From Magicicada septendecula (taxonomy: Eukaryota > Arthropoda > Insecta > Hemiptera > Cicadidae): a stretch of DNA of 64,000 bases. The notes under the pieces are model-generated. The model worked only from the letters and a program-made list of their open reading frames with translations. It was not told the origin of the DNA and ran no database searches. Below, piece after piece: positions 46,518 through 60,461 of this stretch; within the stretch, counting starts at the first letter, position 1; every line of letters starts with the position of its first letter. The translations under genes and the position numbers were made by a program. Location of the stretch: contig CM068368.1 of assembly GCA_034769895.1 (NCBI GenBank), forward strand, positions 336,683,076-336,747,075, read 5' to 3'.

Positions 46518-48710
46518 ATTATAACGATTCATAAAGCCGACCCATCGGATCGTTATATGAAAGTGTCATACTGTGCGAGTATAGCAGCGTAAGCAAGAGA
46601 GAGAGGGTATAATCGCAGCTATCTCTGTCTAACATCACCACTGGTACGAATGTTGCCGGCACAGACATGAATGTTTATTCAATTATTTTTATTAGTTAAA
46701 ACTGCAATATCTTCAAGACTAATAAATATACAGCAATTCTGAAACCTGCATAGTGTTCAGCAATTAAAGCTCTATAAGTAGCCAAAATATCAACAAATAT
46801 AATTAACAGTTACAGAATTTATACAGAAGAAGAACGCCAAGAGAAATAACTAGAGAATTAGGCTAGGTACGAATTAGGTGTTTTCACACACTTACAGAGA
46901 AAGACCTAAGCAATAATATTCTGTGTTCAGATCTGTGAAATCACGTTTGCAAATACCCATAATCAAACGATTTGCAAACAGAGGAAGTATGAAATTAGCC
47001 AGTAATTCTCTACCATCTCAAACCTGTTAAGGGGCGTTTGGTCGACTTGTTCGATATTGTTTCAAATGGAAAACGCATGATTTATTTGGAACAACCAATC
47101 ACAAAGCTGTATTCAGAAGAGACGCCAACTCAGACTTGGGGAATCGACACTCTTCGTTCGAATCTTAAATGAGCAAGACGGGTGTTAAATACGTGCTAAA
47201 TTTCACAAACCACGCAAAGTCTTATTTAAATAAATCGTTCGGGAAGTAGTCCGGAGTTGCAGAGGAACTAGTAAAGTTCGATAACAACTCTCGCTGTGTA
47301 ACAACGCATTAATTAATAAAAAAATTAATTAATAATTAATTTATTTGTGAAGTGACCTGTGCAACAGAGAGCTACAGCATCTGTAATTGCCCAGTATCAT
47401 CGGTCAACGTTTTGGTCAACATCATTTCTTCCGTGCCGAACCATCAAAAGGAGGATCACTACCAAGGAGGATTTCTATCTATGGTCGACGCATCAATCAG
47501 TAAGAAATAGATTCATTGATCAATGAAATTAAGAAACTAAATAAATAATAAAAAGCAATAAACAATTTTTAAAACAGACACTAAGTAAATTCATAATTTG
47601 TATTTAATTAGTAAGATTAGCTATAAATTAATATAGGAGTGTTGAATGGAAGGTGAGGTGTAGTATTGAACGTCCAAATTATTGCAGACCTGTTCTTTAG
47701 CACTGGTTTGGGAGATATAAATTTTCTTAATTAAACCAGATAAGAACAATTGGTCGCTTGGACATTTTAATCTTCACTTTTCACGCACACTCATTAATAA
47801 TAAGAGTTAGGTTAGCAATAAGTCCTTAACTTAGCTTTGAAAGAACATTAATAAAATAACATTTAATCGTTAATTAAACAAACTCAAGCAAATTTTAAAG
47901 TGTTATTTGTAACGAACGAATCCTGAGATAGTGTGTCTCTATGCTCTGAGCTAAGCTGAATCCGTGTCATTTGTATCTGGGATTTGTTCTGGCGCCCAGG
48001 TAAAGTAAAAGTCACGGGTAAGTAACATTTTATCTATCATTAAATATATAATATATGTGTGTTAGGCCGTTAGAATATATATATATATATATATTGTAAT
48101 GGTACATATTTTCAACAAACACTAATGAAGAAACATGATAAGAATAAATTATTAAATACTTAACACTATAATTAAAAGGGATGAGTCAGAGATAAAAGAA
48201 TGGGTAATTAAAATAATAATACGATCAAGCATATAAAAGTAACCTCTGATTAATAAATTTTCTTAATTAAACCAGATAAAAACAATTGGTCATTTGGACC
48301 TTTTAATCTTCACTTTTCACGCACACTCATTAATAATAAGAGTTAGGTTAGCAATAAGTCCTTAACTTAGCTTTGAAAGAACATTAATAAAATAACATTT
48401 AATCGTTAATTAAACAAACTCAAGCAAATTTTAAAGTGTTATTTGTAACGATTCCCCTTGAATTCCACACTCACTGAACGAATCCTGAGATAGTGTGTCT
48501 CTATGCTCTGAGCTAAGCTCCGTGTCATTTGTATCTGGGATTTGTTCTGGCGCCCAGGTAAAGTAAAAGTCCTGGGTAAGTAACATTTTATCTATCATTA
48601 AATATATAATATATGTGTGTTAGATAAAAAGGCCGTTAGAAAAATGGCGCCGCAACTTAATGGGCCCGATTAAACTCACAAATTTATGTATAAGTAAATA
48701 AGTTATATAT
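46518..48710 (+). mobile_element. Unit 3 LTR/leader region
   Basis: Very close to unit 2, including the AGATAAAA loss and the expanded (TA)n tract near 48080. The TGGCGCCC motifs are at 47990 and 48548. Confidence 0.65.
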
Positions 48711-49379
48711 AAATTTGGCAGCGAAGTAACTGCTGAATTAAAAACCCAAACGCTTCTAAATAAAGAAAAAATCTAGAGTACTAGGGAAGAGTGTACCCAA
48801 CTGGGTGAAAATATTAAGGAGGTTAAGAAACAAGTAGAGAGTAAGGCTGACCGAGACGAAGTACATCAAAAGGTAGAACAGCAATTAAAGGTAATGCGGG
48901 AAGATCTGACTAAGGCAATGAAGTCACAGCAACCAAAGTCGTGAGGTGTGGCGGCTATAAGGAAGAATCGTAAAACCTTGCATTCTCAGGAAACCCACAT
49001 GAGAATTCTGTGGAGTTTCCACGGCTGTTTGAGGCTTATGTATCTCGCGTAAACCCACTGATGGACGACGAGGACAAGAAGGACATGTTAGACCGATTTC
49101 TCAAGAATTGGGCAGGTACATGGTGGAAAGTCATCTCGGACAGAGTCCAAACCTACGCCGACTTTAGAGAGAAATTCCTTGCTCAATACTGGAACGTACA
49201 GATTCAAAGAAGGGTGCATGATCATCTGGAATTTGGTAATTATCACCCGTCCATGAATATGACAACCACCAACTATGTGCTAAATGTAATGGCACAAGTA
49301 AAGCATTTAACACCACCAATAGAGGAGAGAGACCTAGTGTATAAGCTAGCGCGTCATTTCTCGGAACGCACTAGAGTAG
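48711..49379 (+). pseudogene. gag: Unit 3 gag, N-terminal part
   Basis: Same lesions as units 1 and 2; one private change (Leu to Pro in the FLRLFE block). The main-domain open stretch is at 49010-49384. Confidence 0.8.
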
Positions 49380-52300
49380 TATAACATCTTAACTTGTGTT
49401 ATAACCTAGGGAACCTGCATTAATTAGAAATGCCAATCATACAGGCTGCCTTTCGTTGTGACGAGCTGAAAATTAATCACAACAAATAAAACAATTCTTA
49501 TATCAGGATATTGGGAAGGGGAGACTGTTGATTTATGCACTCAGTTTACTCGGTACTCAGATGACATCTCTTTATTACATTACGAGATAAAGTTCTCTAT
49601 TTAAAGTTCTCAACATATATAGTTTACAGTATAATTATATATATTACTCTTTCATAAGGGCCCTCAAAATATGATGTACATCTATTTAATTTATTCCACG
49701 GATCCGGGATTGAATATATATTAAGTTAATAATGGTCACCTTGCCATATACAATATTGAAAATTGATATTTTCACATTTAATATGTGAGATTTTATTAAA
49801 ATTTTAAAATTTTTCAGCTTATAAATTAACAATTTAATTAATTAATATATTTTTATTAATGAAATCGTCACATACTCCGCCGCTTAAGACAGAGCCTCCG
49901 GCTTATTTGTTCAGGAATGTACCGGGAGTATGTTTGGGGATTTCCGTGTGAATATATCTATTATTAGTATTATTTATTATTAGTACACGGTTTTTTTTTT
50001 TTATTCTCTTTAAATGATCTTGTTCTCATTTAAATGTTCTCCTTCGTGAAATCCCCTTTTTCTCATTACTTACAATGCTAACTTATATCTTAATCCTTAA
50101 TACTAATTTCCCTAATTACACGTAACTCACAATATCGTGGCCCGACTGACATAAGCTTACTCTAACTCCACAAGTTAGCTTTCAGCACGCACTCTTTTAA
50201 TGATCTCTTGGCACCTTTCTGCCTCATCATTACAACTTTCAGTCGGCGCCGTTGTGACTTGTTACTTTACCGATATATAATTCTCTCTTGATTATATACC
50301 ATAGATTTACCTCTAATATAATCTAAAGAGGATCCCATACTCCACTCTAGATTATAGTTAATCCTAATATCTTATATTACTTGAGAGAAGCGGAATCTCA
50401 CGAGGGTAATTCTTATTATCTCTTTAACAATAACCAAACAAACTATGCGGAAGGGAGACACTTTACACAATTCATTGTAATACACAGGGGTGGTTTTCAA
50501 TTGTTTAGGGACGCTACCGTTTCGTACGATAAGGGGGAAGGGTGGCTGCTTACTACAATTCTTAACACGCTTTTTGTTCTCTTACAGGCCACAACTGGTT
50601 GTTCACTATTCAACTATACTTTTATTATTATTTTCCTTTCTCTTACTTACTGCTACAAGTTACACACATTTGTTTAACTTAAGATTTATTCAGCCTTATT
50701 ATTTAAGCAATTATAATTCACTTATTATTACTTTGGGGTTTTAAAAACTACCTAGAATTATTTCCTATCGACTTACCATATTTATTTAGAACACTTTATT
50801 TACTTTTTTTTTTTTTTTAATTTGGCTCAGTTTACACGTTTACTGTTTCGGGGCATGGGGTTTAATACTTTCTCTACTAAGGGAGGGTTAACTAAGTCAT
50901 TTATTCATTTGAAATTTAAGTAATAATATTATTTGCTCTACTATACTACACACAATTATTGCCTACACAGTTTAGTTCATGGTAAACATTTATTAACAGT
51001 TATTATTAAACATTTGCATTAGTTTTTATTTAAGCGATCAGCTGTTACACTGGAATGTAGGTCTGACTAGTTTTAAACAATGGCATTGTTTTGCTTACAA
51101 AGGGGGACTCAACTAGAGGGTGAAAGCATTGTCTAACTCAACTTGCGGGAGGGTGACTATGACAGTTTTACAGGCGGCAACAGGAAATTTACCTGTCCGA
51201 GTTTGTCGTCAAATCGACACGTTGATGAATGAAATTTTTAGACAAGCACCTACATGGTTTTGTTTACATGGGACAATATGTTAATATTACTTTACACATA
51301 TTATATTTACAAATAAAGTTACCTATACTATATTACTATAATAATAATTATTATTTTTATCTTATTTAAAATTCTGACACATATTAAAATACATGAGTGA
51401 ATAGATCAACAGCTTGTGTGTGTGGGATATCGGGACACAATTACTTCTTTCTTTTCTCTTAAGCAAATTAGCAAATTAATTAGCAGAGTGGCGCAATTTA
51501 TAACATCTTAACTTGTGTTATAACCTAGGGAACCTGCATTAATTAGAAATGCCAATCATACAGGCTGCCTTTCATTGTGACGAGCTGAAAATTAATCACA
51601 ACAAATAAAACAATTCTTATATCAGGATATTGGGAAGGGGAGACTGTTGATTTATGCACTCAGTTTACTCGGTACTCAGATGACATCTCTTTATTACATT
51701 ATGAGATAAAGTTCTCAACATATATAGTTTACAGTATAATTATATATATTACTCTTTCATAAGGGCCCTCAAAATATGATGTACATCTATTTAATTTATT
51801 CCACGGATCCGGGATTGAATATATATTAAGTTAATAATGGTCACCTTGCCATATACAATATTGAAAATTGAGCCATTTGAAGAATGGACTTTATTAATCT
51901 TTCAAAACAAGAAAACTTTTAGTTTAAACATTTACTCTTTTGCTATAACCAGTGTTATTAGATTACAGACTACATGTTACATATAATGTCTGTCTTTTAA
52001 AGTCTTAAAAGTGGTGAGTTAAATTGTCTTTTGTGGGTAGTAATTTTAGTAACTCATAACCATGGAAGACAAGCCTCCATGTCACCTGGTTTTCAGTATT
52101 TGCTGCAGAATTGGTTTTTCGGTCCTCGTGCGTTTCCTGAAGGTCTGTCGTTGCCTTAGTATCCGGTGACGGTGAAGTTCCTGAAGTCTGTTATATCATT
52201 CGGGGTGAAGTACTCTCATCTTAGGCGACTGTAGTAATTCTTGTAGGATACTCTCATCTTAGACGACTGTTGTAATTCTTGTAGTTATAATAAATAAATA

Positions 52301-53000
52301 GAAAGTTTGTTTCACAGTAATACACTTCACATGATTATTTATTAGTTGAATATCACCTTCATGTTTGTAGTAATGTATGAATTACATAGTTTGTTATTTA
52401 TTCATTGAGAGAGAGATGTCATCGCCGCACAAATTTAGTTATTTAAATATTCATTGAACCAACCATTCACATAATTATACACGCGTCGCGAAACAACGCT
52501 GTACGCAGCTTACGGCGTGAGCGCTCCATTGCAAGTGGTAAAAATAGTTAGGGGGAGAGTAGTAATCTCGCGACAATTACTAGTCAACATAAAAGTAGTT
52601 CCATGTTTCTAATTTAATTAACGGACTAAAGTTTGATTAGATAATTAAATAGAGATATTCTTAGTTACAGACGTTATCAAAGTACATTACAGTGGTCTTA
52701 TTTAATTATTTAAATAATAACAAAATTTACAATTATATTTAGTTTGTTTAGGGGTCAGAAAACAAGTTAATTCTGGTCAGTGCCTGTATATGCAGGATTA
52801 ATTAACAAGCTTTACCCTTTCTGTACAATTGTATTCCCTTTTATTTTATTATTAGACTTTTTATTAAATATTATTATTATTTAATGATAGCAATAAGATT
52901 TAGTTTTAAAATGTGAGATTTTATTAAAATTTTAAAATTTCTCAGCTTATAAATTAACAATTTAATTAATTAATATATTTTTATTAATGAAATCGTCACA
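49380..53000 (-). mobile_element. Unit 3 nested LTR element, left LTR shortened
   Basis: Same site and GTAG duplication (49376-49379, 53001-53004). The left LTR is 493 bp (49380-49872) with the same deletion and filler as unit 2, so both descend from one deleted copy. The right LTR (51499-53000) is 1,502 bp, lacking a 14-base direct-repeat step near 51715. Its diagnostic bases (GCTCCATTG, ACATAAAAGTAG, TTAGATAATT) match unit 4 and not unit 2. Confidence 0.85.
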
Positions 53001-53390
53001 GTAGCAACCACTACTAGAGGAGTGGATGCTCTAGAAAAGTTTATAATGGTCGTGGATGAATGTCAAGACCTAGAGAGGGACCTGAAGCGTGTAAATAATC
53101 AGCTGAGTAACTACTCTAGAGGCGATCATCAGGAACCAACTTTCTACCCAACGAAAAGAAGAGACAGTGAACGCCCAAAAGAAAAAAGGTTTACTCCATA
53201 TCCGGGTAACAAACCCCAAAATCGGCAGGAATTGGAAGAAAAGGGTAAAAGTAGGAGTGTTGAAAACCGACCATTTAAAGGGTTTAAGGTATGTAAAACA
53301 GCCATAACATCTACCGAGCCGCAACCGTCTACTAGTAAAATGAATACGGGAAACGGGAAGCCACTGCAGGTAGAAAAGAAACAAAACTAA
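53001..53390 (+). pseudogene. gag: Unit 3 gag, C-terminal part
   Basis: Identical in translation to unit 4 (VVDECQDLE and RPFKGFK) and different from units 1 and 2 at those places. Confidence 0.75.
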
Positions 53391-53824
53391 ATCTACCATT
53401 ACCTGCAGTGAAACAACCCACGAAAACAGGTAAAAAGAAAGTAACAAATAATATAAAACAAGTGAGCGATAGGGAGTTCTTATTAAAAGAAGAGCAGGAA
53501 GTGGGTAGAAGCCATTATCCTGAATGTCCGGAAATAATTTGTAAAATCAGTAATCTACTAGTACGAGCGCTAATAGACACCGGCAGTGAGGTAACCTGTG
53601 TCAGCTCAAAGTTTGTAGAAAATAATAGTCAGTTGCGTAATTGTCCCAGACTACCCGTAAAAAATTGTAATGTACAGGGAGCCACTGGAGCCAAAATGCA
53701 AAAGATCACTGAACAAATTTATTTACCTATCAATATAAATGGTACCCAAACCCAAATTGTAGCTCTTATAGTCCCGAAACTCGTTCATGATTGTATTATT
53801 GGGGTAGATACGTTACTTGAGTGA
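53375..53824 (+). pseudogene. Unit 3 pol, aspartic protease
   Basis: Same retropepsin motifs and the same TGA at the end (53822-53824). Confidence 0.8.
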
Positions 53825-55306
53825 AAGCCAGAAATAAATTTCAAAAGAAATACCATCACGATGGAAATTGATACAAAGAAAATCAATGTAAACATTAAAG
53901 AATTTAAGCATTGGAAGTCGGTAAGTGTCATAAAAGGGTATAAAGAGAAACCGCTAGTTGACGTTAGGAGTGACCAGCACTGTATTGATGATACTCCAGA
54001 AATCAACATCAGGATTGAATTGAACAACGAGCAACAGAACCAAATTCAGCAACTCGTCTGTGAGTATAGGGATGTTTTCAGAACAGAGCCTGGAAGAGCT
54101 AAGTTCTATGAACATCAGTTAACACTTACTGAAAACGCATCATTTGTGCAAAGGACTTATCCAATCCCTTTACACTATAGAGAAGAAGTGGAAAAAGAGG
54201 TCCAACAGATGTTAGCGAATGGTGTTATAGAGAGGGCAAGAAGTCCCTATATTAACCCTTTAGTAGTTGTCACCAAGCCGAACGGGAGTATCCGCTTATG
54301 CCTTGATGCCAGGAAATTAAATTCTTTATTAGTACCTGATTACGAGTGCGCAAGGAGTGTGGAAGAATTGTTCCAAAAATGTAATGGAGTTAAGTACATG
54401 ACCAAACTGGACTTAACATCAGGATTTTGGCAAATTCCAATCCGCAAATGTGATCGACAGTATACGGGATTTTTGTATAAAAACAAGTGCTACCAATTTA
54501 AAGTGGTACCTTTTGGCCTGAGCACCAGCTTAACTCCAATGGTAAGGTGTTTAGACAGTGCCTTAGGTAATGAGGTAGAGAAGTATACACTAGTGTTCGT
54601 AGATGATATTCTATGTGTGTCACAAACATTCGAGGAGCACTTATAACATTTAAGAAATATTTTTGCAAAATTAAGATCAGCAAACATGACGCTGAATCTA
54701 AGGAAATCAGAGTTTGGTAACGAGGAAATTAAGTTTTTAGGTCACCGAATCTCAGTGGAAGGAATAACCACGGACCCAGAGAAGGTAAAAGCCATACAAG
54801 AATTTCTGACTCCAAAGAACTGCAAGCAGCTAAAGTCATTTCTAGGTTTAGCTAACTACTATCAGAGGTTTACAAGTAAATACGCAGAAAGTACTGTTCC
54901 ATTGTTGAAGTTGTTAAACAAAGGGATTAAATGGAGGTGGACAAAGGACCACGATGAAGCGCTACAACAAGTGAAAAGTCTTTTTATAAAAACTGTTGTA
55001 TTACATCATCCAAGGGTAGGAGAAAGATTTTATTTGCAAACAGACGCCAGCAATATTGCTATAGGAGCACACTTGTATCGGATGGATGAGAAGGGCCAAA
55101 AAGCGGTATTAGGATTTGTAAGTCGCACACTTAAAGGGGCGGAATTAACCTATTTTACGACAGAAAAGGAGCTATTAGCGATAGTGCATAGCCTGTCAAA
55201 GTTTAGAAGTTATATTCTGGGTGCTAAACTTACTATAATCACCGACAATAAGGCGTTAGTATTTTTATTAAAGTGTAAATTGCTAGGTGCTCGTCTGACT
55301 CGTTGA
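53825..55306 (+). pseudogene. Unit 3 pol, reverse transcriptase and RNase H with private stop
   Basis: Lacks the 28-bp insertion, so the linker and RT are in one frame from ATG 53861. A C-to-T change turns CAA into TAA at 54644-54646, twelve residues after FVDD, splitting RT into 261- and 206-codon pieces. It shares RTYP, FQKCNG and SLTPM with unit 4. The frame break after RNase H is the common one. Confidence 0.85.
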
Positions 55307-55662
55307 TCTTGGCTATACAAGAGTACCAGTTTGAAATACAGTATTGTAAAGCGAAAGACAACTTGGTAGCAGATGTACTCAGTAGACATCCACCATCAGA
55401 AAACAACATGGACACAGTAAACAGTAAAAGTAGTAGCACTGATATTGGTATTTACGCGGTAAAGCATGTAACAAAACCTGAAGTAGTTAGACGACTGAAG
55501 GAAATAGGGACCCATCAACAACAAGACCCTAGGATTAGTGTAGCTTGGAGAAGTGCGGTTACCAACACCAAACCAGGATTTTCCATGTATGAAGGGAAAC
55601 TATATAAGCTATGTTCCCATAGGTGGAAATTATTAAATTATAGGAAAGTACCATGGGGATAG
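55306..55662 (+). pseudogene. Unit 3 RNase H tail and integrase stub
   Basis: A 119-codon frame without the 71-bp insertion: EIQYCKAKDN, ADVLSRHPP, then VVRRLKEIG and YEGKLYKLCS. It ends at TAG 55660-55662 before any integrase zinc-binding or catalytic residues. Confidence 0.75.
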
Positions 55663-56074
55663 TTTGAGGAAATATAGACAAAATATAGAGCAATAAAGAA
55701 ACAATGGTTTGAGCCAATGAGGTATGTGAATTAAATGTCTTGGAAGCAATGTCAGTGTTAATAAGTAGTAGTTAAATAAATGTTAGTATTGTCGTTTTGA
55801 TCATTGCCATCAATTAAATCAAACTTGTGATTAAAGCATTAATGTTCAAATACATCTCTAATATGTGTATGCCATGTTAGGTTTAGTAACATATTGTAAT
55901 AATTAGTTATAAGGTAGAAGTAAGCAAAATGGTAATAGTGCAAAATGTGTGCGAGCAAAACCAACAGTGCAAGTTTTAAATTTTAAAGAAAGTGCGTAAC
56001 TTTACAAGAAGAAAAAAAATTTAATGTATTTCTTAAATAATCAATTTTTTTATAACAAGTGGGGGTTTTTATAT

Positions 56075-58275
56075 ATTATAACGATTCATAAAGCCGACCC
56101 ATCGGATCGTTATATGAAAGTGTCATACTGTGCGAGTATAGCAGCGTAAGCAAGAGAGAGAGGGTATAATCGCAGCTATCTCTGTCTAACATCACCACTG
56201 GTACGAATGTTGCCGGCACAGACATGAATGTTTATTCAATTATTTTTATTAGTTAAAACTGCAATATCTTCAAGACTAATAAATATACAGCAATTCTGAA
56301 ACCTGCATAGTGTTCAGCAATTAAAGCTCTATAAGTAGCCAAAATATCAACAAATATAATTAACAGTTACAGAATTTATACAGAAGAAGAACGCCAAGAG
56401 AAATAACTAGAGAATTAGGCTAGGTACGAATTAGGTGTTTTCACACACTTGCAGAGAAAGACGTAAGCAATAATATTCTGTGTTCAGATCTGTGAAATCA
56501 CGTTTGCAAATACCCATAATCAAACGATTTGCAAACAGAGGAAGTATGAAATTAGCCAGTAATTCTCTACCATCTCAAACCTGTTAAGGGGCGTTTGGTC
56601 GACTTGTTCGATATTGTTTCAAATGGAAAACGCATGATTTATTTGGAACAACCAATCACAAAGCTGTATTCAGAAGAGACGCCAACTCAGACTTGGGGAA
56701 TCGACACTCTTCGTTCGAATCTTAAATGAGCAAGACGGGTGTTAAATACGTGCTAAATTTCACAAACCACGCAAAGTCTTATTTAAATAAATCGTTCGGG
56801 AAGTAGTCCGGAGTTGCAGAGGAACTAGTAAAGTTCGATAACAACTCTCGCTGTGTAACAACGCATTAATTAATAAACAAATTAATTAATAATTAATTTA
56901 TTTGTGAAGTGACCTGTGCAACAGAGAGCTACAGCATCTGTAATTGCCCAGTATCATCGGTCAACGTTTTGGTCAACATCATTTCTTCCGTGCCGAACCA
57001 TCAAAAGGAGGATCACTACCAAGGAGGATTTCTATCTATGGTCGATGCATCAATCAGTAAGAAATAGATTCATTGATCAATGAAATTAAGAAACTAAATA
57101 AATAATAAAAAGCAATAAACAATTTTTAAAACAGACACTAAGTAAATTCATAATTTGTATTTAATTAGTAAGATTAGCTATAAATTAATATAGGAGTGTT
57201 GAATGGAAGGTGAGGTGTAGTATTGAACGTCCAAATTATTGCAGACCTGTTCTTTAACACTGGTTTGGGAGATATAAATTTTCTTAATTAAACCAGATAA
57301 GAACAATTGGTCGCTTGGACATTTTAATCTTCACTTTTCACGCACACTCATTAATAATAAGAGTTAGGTTAGCAATAAGTCCTTAACTTAGCTTTGAAAG
57401 AACATTAATAAAATAACATTTAATCGTTAATTAAACAAACTCAAGCAAATTTTAAAGTGTTATTTGTAACGAACGAATCCTGAGATAGTGTGTCTCTATG
57501 CTCTGAGCTAAGCTGAATCCGTGTCATTTGTATCTGGGATTTGTTCTGGCGCCCAGGTAAAGTAAAAGTCACGGGTAAGTAACATTTTATCTATCATTAA
57601 ATATATAATATATGTGTGTTAGATAAAAAGGCCGTTAGAATATATATATATTGTAATGGTACATATTTTCAACAAACACTAATGAAGAAACATGATAAGA
57701 ATAAATTATTACTTAACACTATAATTAAAAGGGATGAGTCAGAGATAAAAGAATGGGTAATTAAAATAATAATACGATCAAGCATATAAAAGTAATCATA
57801 AAAGTAACCTCTGATTAATAAATTTTCTTAATTAAACCATATAAAAACAATTGGTCATTTGGACCTTTTAATCTTCACTTTTCATGCACACTCATTAATA
57901 ATAAGAGTTAGGTTAGCAATAAGTCCTTAACTTAGCTTTGAAAGAACATTAATAAAATAACATTTAATCGTTAATTAAACAAACTCAAGCAAATTTTAAA
58001 GTGTTATTTGTAACGATTCCCCTTGAATTCCACACTCACTGAACGAATCCTGAGATAGTGTGTCTCTATGCTCTGAGCTAAGCTCCGTGTCATTTGTATC
58101 TGGGATTTGTTCTGGCGCCCAGGTAAAGTAAAAGTCATGGGTAAGTAACATTTTATCTATCATTAAATAGATAATATATGTTTGTTAGATAAAAAGGCCA
58201 TTAGAAAAATGGCACCGCAACTTAATGGGCCCGATAAAACTCACAAATTTATGTATAAGTAAATAAGTTATATAT
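56075..58275 (+). mobile_element. Unit 4 LTR/leader region
   Basis: Resembles unit 1 more than 2 or 3 (retains AGATAAAA before GGCCGTTAG, a short (TA)n and AAGTAATCATAAAAGTAACC). It has private bases shared with the start of unit 5 (CTTGCAGAGAAAGACGTAAG). The TGGCGCCC motifs are at 57547 and 58113. Confidence 0.65.
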
Positions 58276-58945
58276 AAATTTGGCAGCGAAGTAACTGCTG
58301 AATTAAAAACCCAAACGCTTCTAAATAAAGAAGAAATCTAGAGTACTAGGGAAGAGTGTACCCAACTGGGTGAAAATATTAAGGAGGTTAAGAAACAAGT
58401 AGAGAGTAAGGCTAACCGAGACGAAGTAAATCAAAAGGTAGAACAGCAATTAAAGGTAATGCGGGAAGATCTGACTAAGGCAATGAAGTCACAGCAAACC
58501 AAAGTCATGAGGTGTGGCGGCTATAAGGAAGAATCGTAAAACCTTGCATTCTCAGGAAACCCACATGAGAATCCTGTGGAGTTTCTACGGCTGTTTGAGG
58601 CTTATGTATCTCGCGTAAACCCACTGATGGACGACGAGGACAAGAAGGACATGTTAGACCGATTTCTCAAGAATTGGGCAGGTACATGGTGGAAAGTCTT
58701 CTCGGACAGAGTCCAAACCTACGCCGACTTTAGAGAGAAATTCCTTGCTCAATACTGGAACGTACAGATTCAAAGAAGGGTGCATGATCATCTGGAATTT
58801 GGTAATTATCACCCGTCCATGAATATGACAACCACCAACTATGTGCTAAATGTAATGGCACAAGTAAAGCATTTAACACCACCAATAGAGGAGAGAGACC
58901 TAGTGTATAAGCTAGCGCGTCATTTCTCGGAACGCACTAGAGTAG
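58276..58945 (+). pseudogene. gag: Unit 4 gag, N-terminal part, frame retained
   Basis: Has one more A near 58497 than units 1-3, so the coiled-coil segment and the main gag domain lie in one frame. Two in-frame stops remain, TAG 58339-58341 and TAA 58537-58539. It carries Phe for Ile in WWKV-x-SDR. The domain reads into the solo LTR at 58946. Confidence 0.8.
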
Positions 58946-60461
58946 TATAACATCTTAACTTGTGTTATAACCTAGGGAACCTGCATTAATTAGAAATGCC
59001 AATCATACAGGCTGCCTTTCGTTGTGACGAGCTGAAAATTAATCACAACAAATAAAACAATTCTTATATCAGGATATTGGGAAGGGGAGACTGTTGATTT
59101 ATGCACTCAGTTTACTCGGTACTCAGATGACATCTCTTTATTACATTACGAGATAAAGTTCTCTATTTAAAGTTCTCAACATATATAGTTTACAGTATAA
59201 TTATATATATTACTCTTTCATAAGGGCCCTCAAAATATGATGTACATCTATTTAATTTATTCCACGGATCCGGGATTGAATATATATTAAGTTAATAATG
59301 GTCACCTTGCCATATACAATATTGAAAATTGAGCCATTTGAAGAATGGACTTTATTAATCTTTCAAAACAAGAAAACTTTTAGTTTAAACATTTACTCTT
59401 TTGCTATAACCAGTGTTATTAGATTACAGACTACATGTTACATATAATGTCTGTCTTTTAAAGTCTTAAAAGTGGTGAGTTAAATTGTCTTTTGTGGGTA
59501 GTAATTTTAGTAACTCATAACCATGGAAGACAAGCCTCCATGTCACCTGGTTTTCAGTATTTGCTGCAGAATTGGTTTTTCGGTCCTCGTGCGTTTCCTG
59601 AAGGTCTGTCGTTGCCTTAGTATCCGGTGACGGTGAAGTTCCTGAAGTCTGTTATATCATTCGGGGTGAAGTACTCTCATCTTAGGCGACTGTAGTAATT
59701 CTTGTAGGATACTCTCATCTTAGACGACTGTTGTAATTCTTGTAGTTATAATAAATAAATAGAAAGTTTGTTTCACAGTAATACACTTCACATGATTATT
59801 TATTAGTTGAATATCACCTTCATGTTTGTAGTAATGTATGAATTACATAGTTTGTTATTTATTCATTGAGAGAGAGATGTCATCGCCGCACAAATTTAGT
59901 TATTTAAATATTCATTGAACCAACCATTCACATAATTATACACGCGTCGCGAAACAACGCTGTACGCAGCTTACGGCGTGAGCGCTCCATTGCAAGTGGT
60001 AAAAATAGTTAGGGGGAGAGTAGTAATCTCGCGACAATTACTAGTCAACATAAAAGTAGTTCCATGTTTCTAATTTAATTAACGGACTAAAGTTTGATTA
60101 GATAATTAAATAGAGATATTCTTAGTTACAGACGTTATCAAAGTACATTACAGTGGTCTTATTTAATTATTTAAATAATAACAAAATTTACAATTATATT
60201 TAGTTTGTTTAGGGGTCAGAAAACAAGTTAATTCTGGTCAGTGCCTGTATATGCAGGATTAATTAACAAGCTTTACCCTTTCTGTACAATTGTATTCCCT
60301 TTTATTTTATTATTAGACTTTTTATTAAATATTATTATTATTTAATGATAGCAATAAGATTTAGTTTTAAAATGTGAGATTTTATTAAAATTTTAAAATT
60401 TCTCAGCTTATAAATTAACAATTTAATTAATTAATATATTTTTATTAATGAAATCGTCACA
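58946..60461 (-). mobile_element. Unit 4 nested solo LTR
   Basis: A single 1,516-bp LTR with GTAG on both sides (58942-58945, 60462-60465), at the same gag base as the complete nested elements in the other units. One LTR plus the interior is missing, the standard product of recombination between the two LTRs. Confidence 0.9.

Noticed and set aside
58946-60461. Unit 4 as the original element before nested insertion
   Set aside because: It still holds a full LTR flanked by GTAG on both sides, so it is a post-insertion solo LTR and not an empty site.
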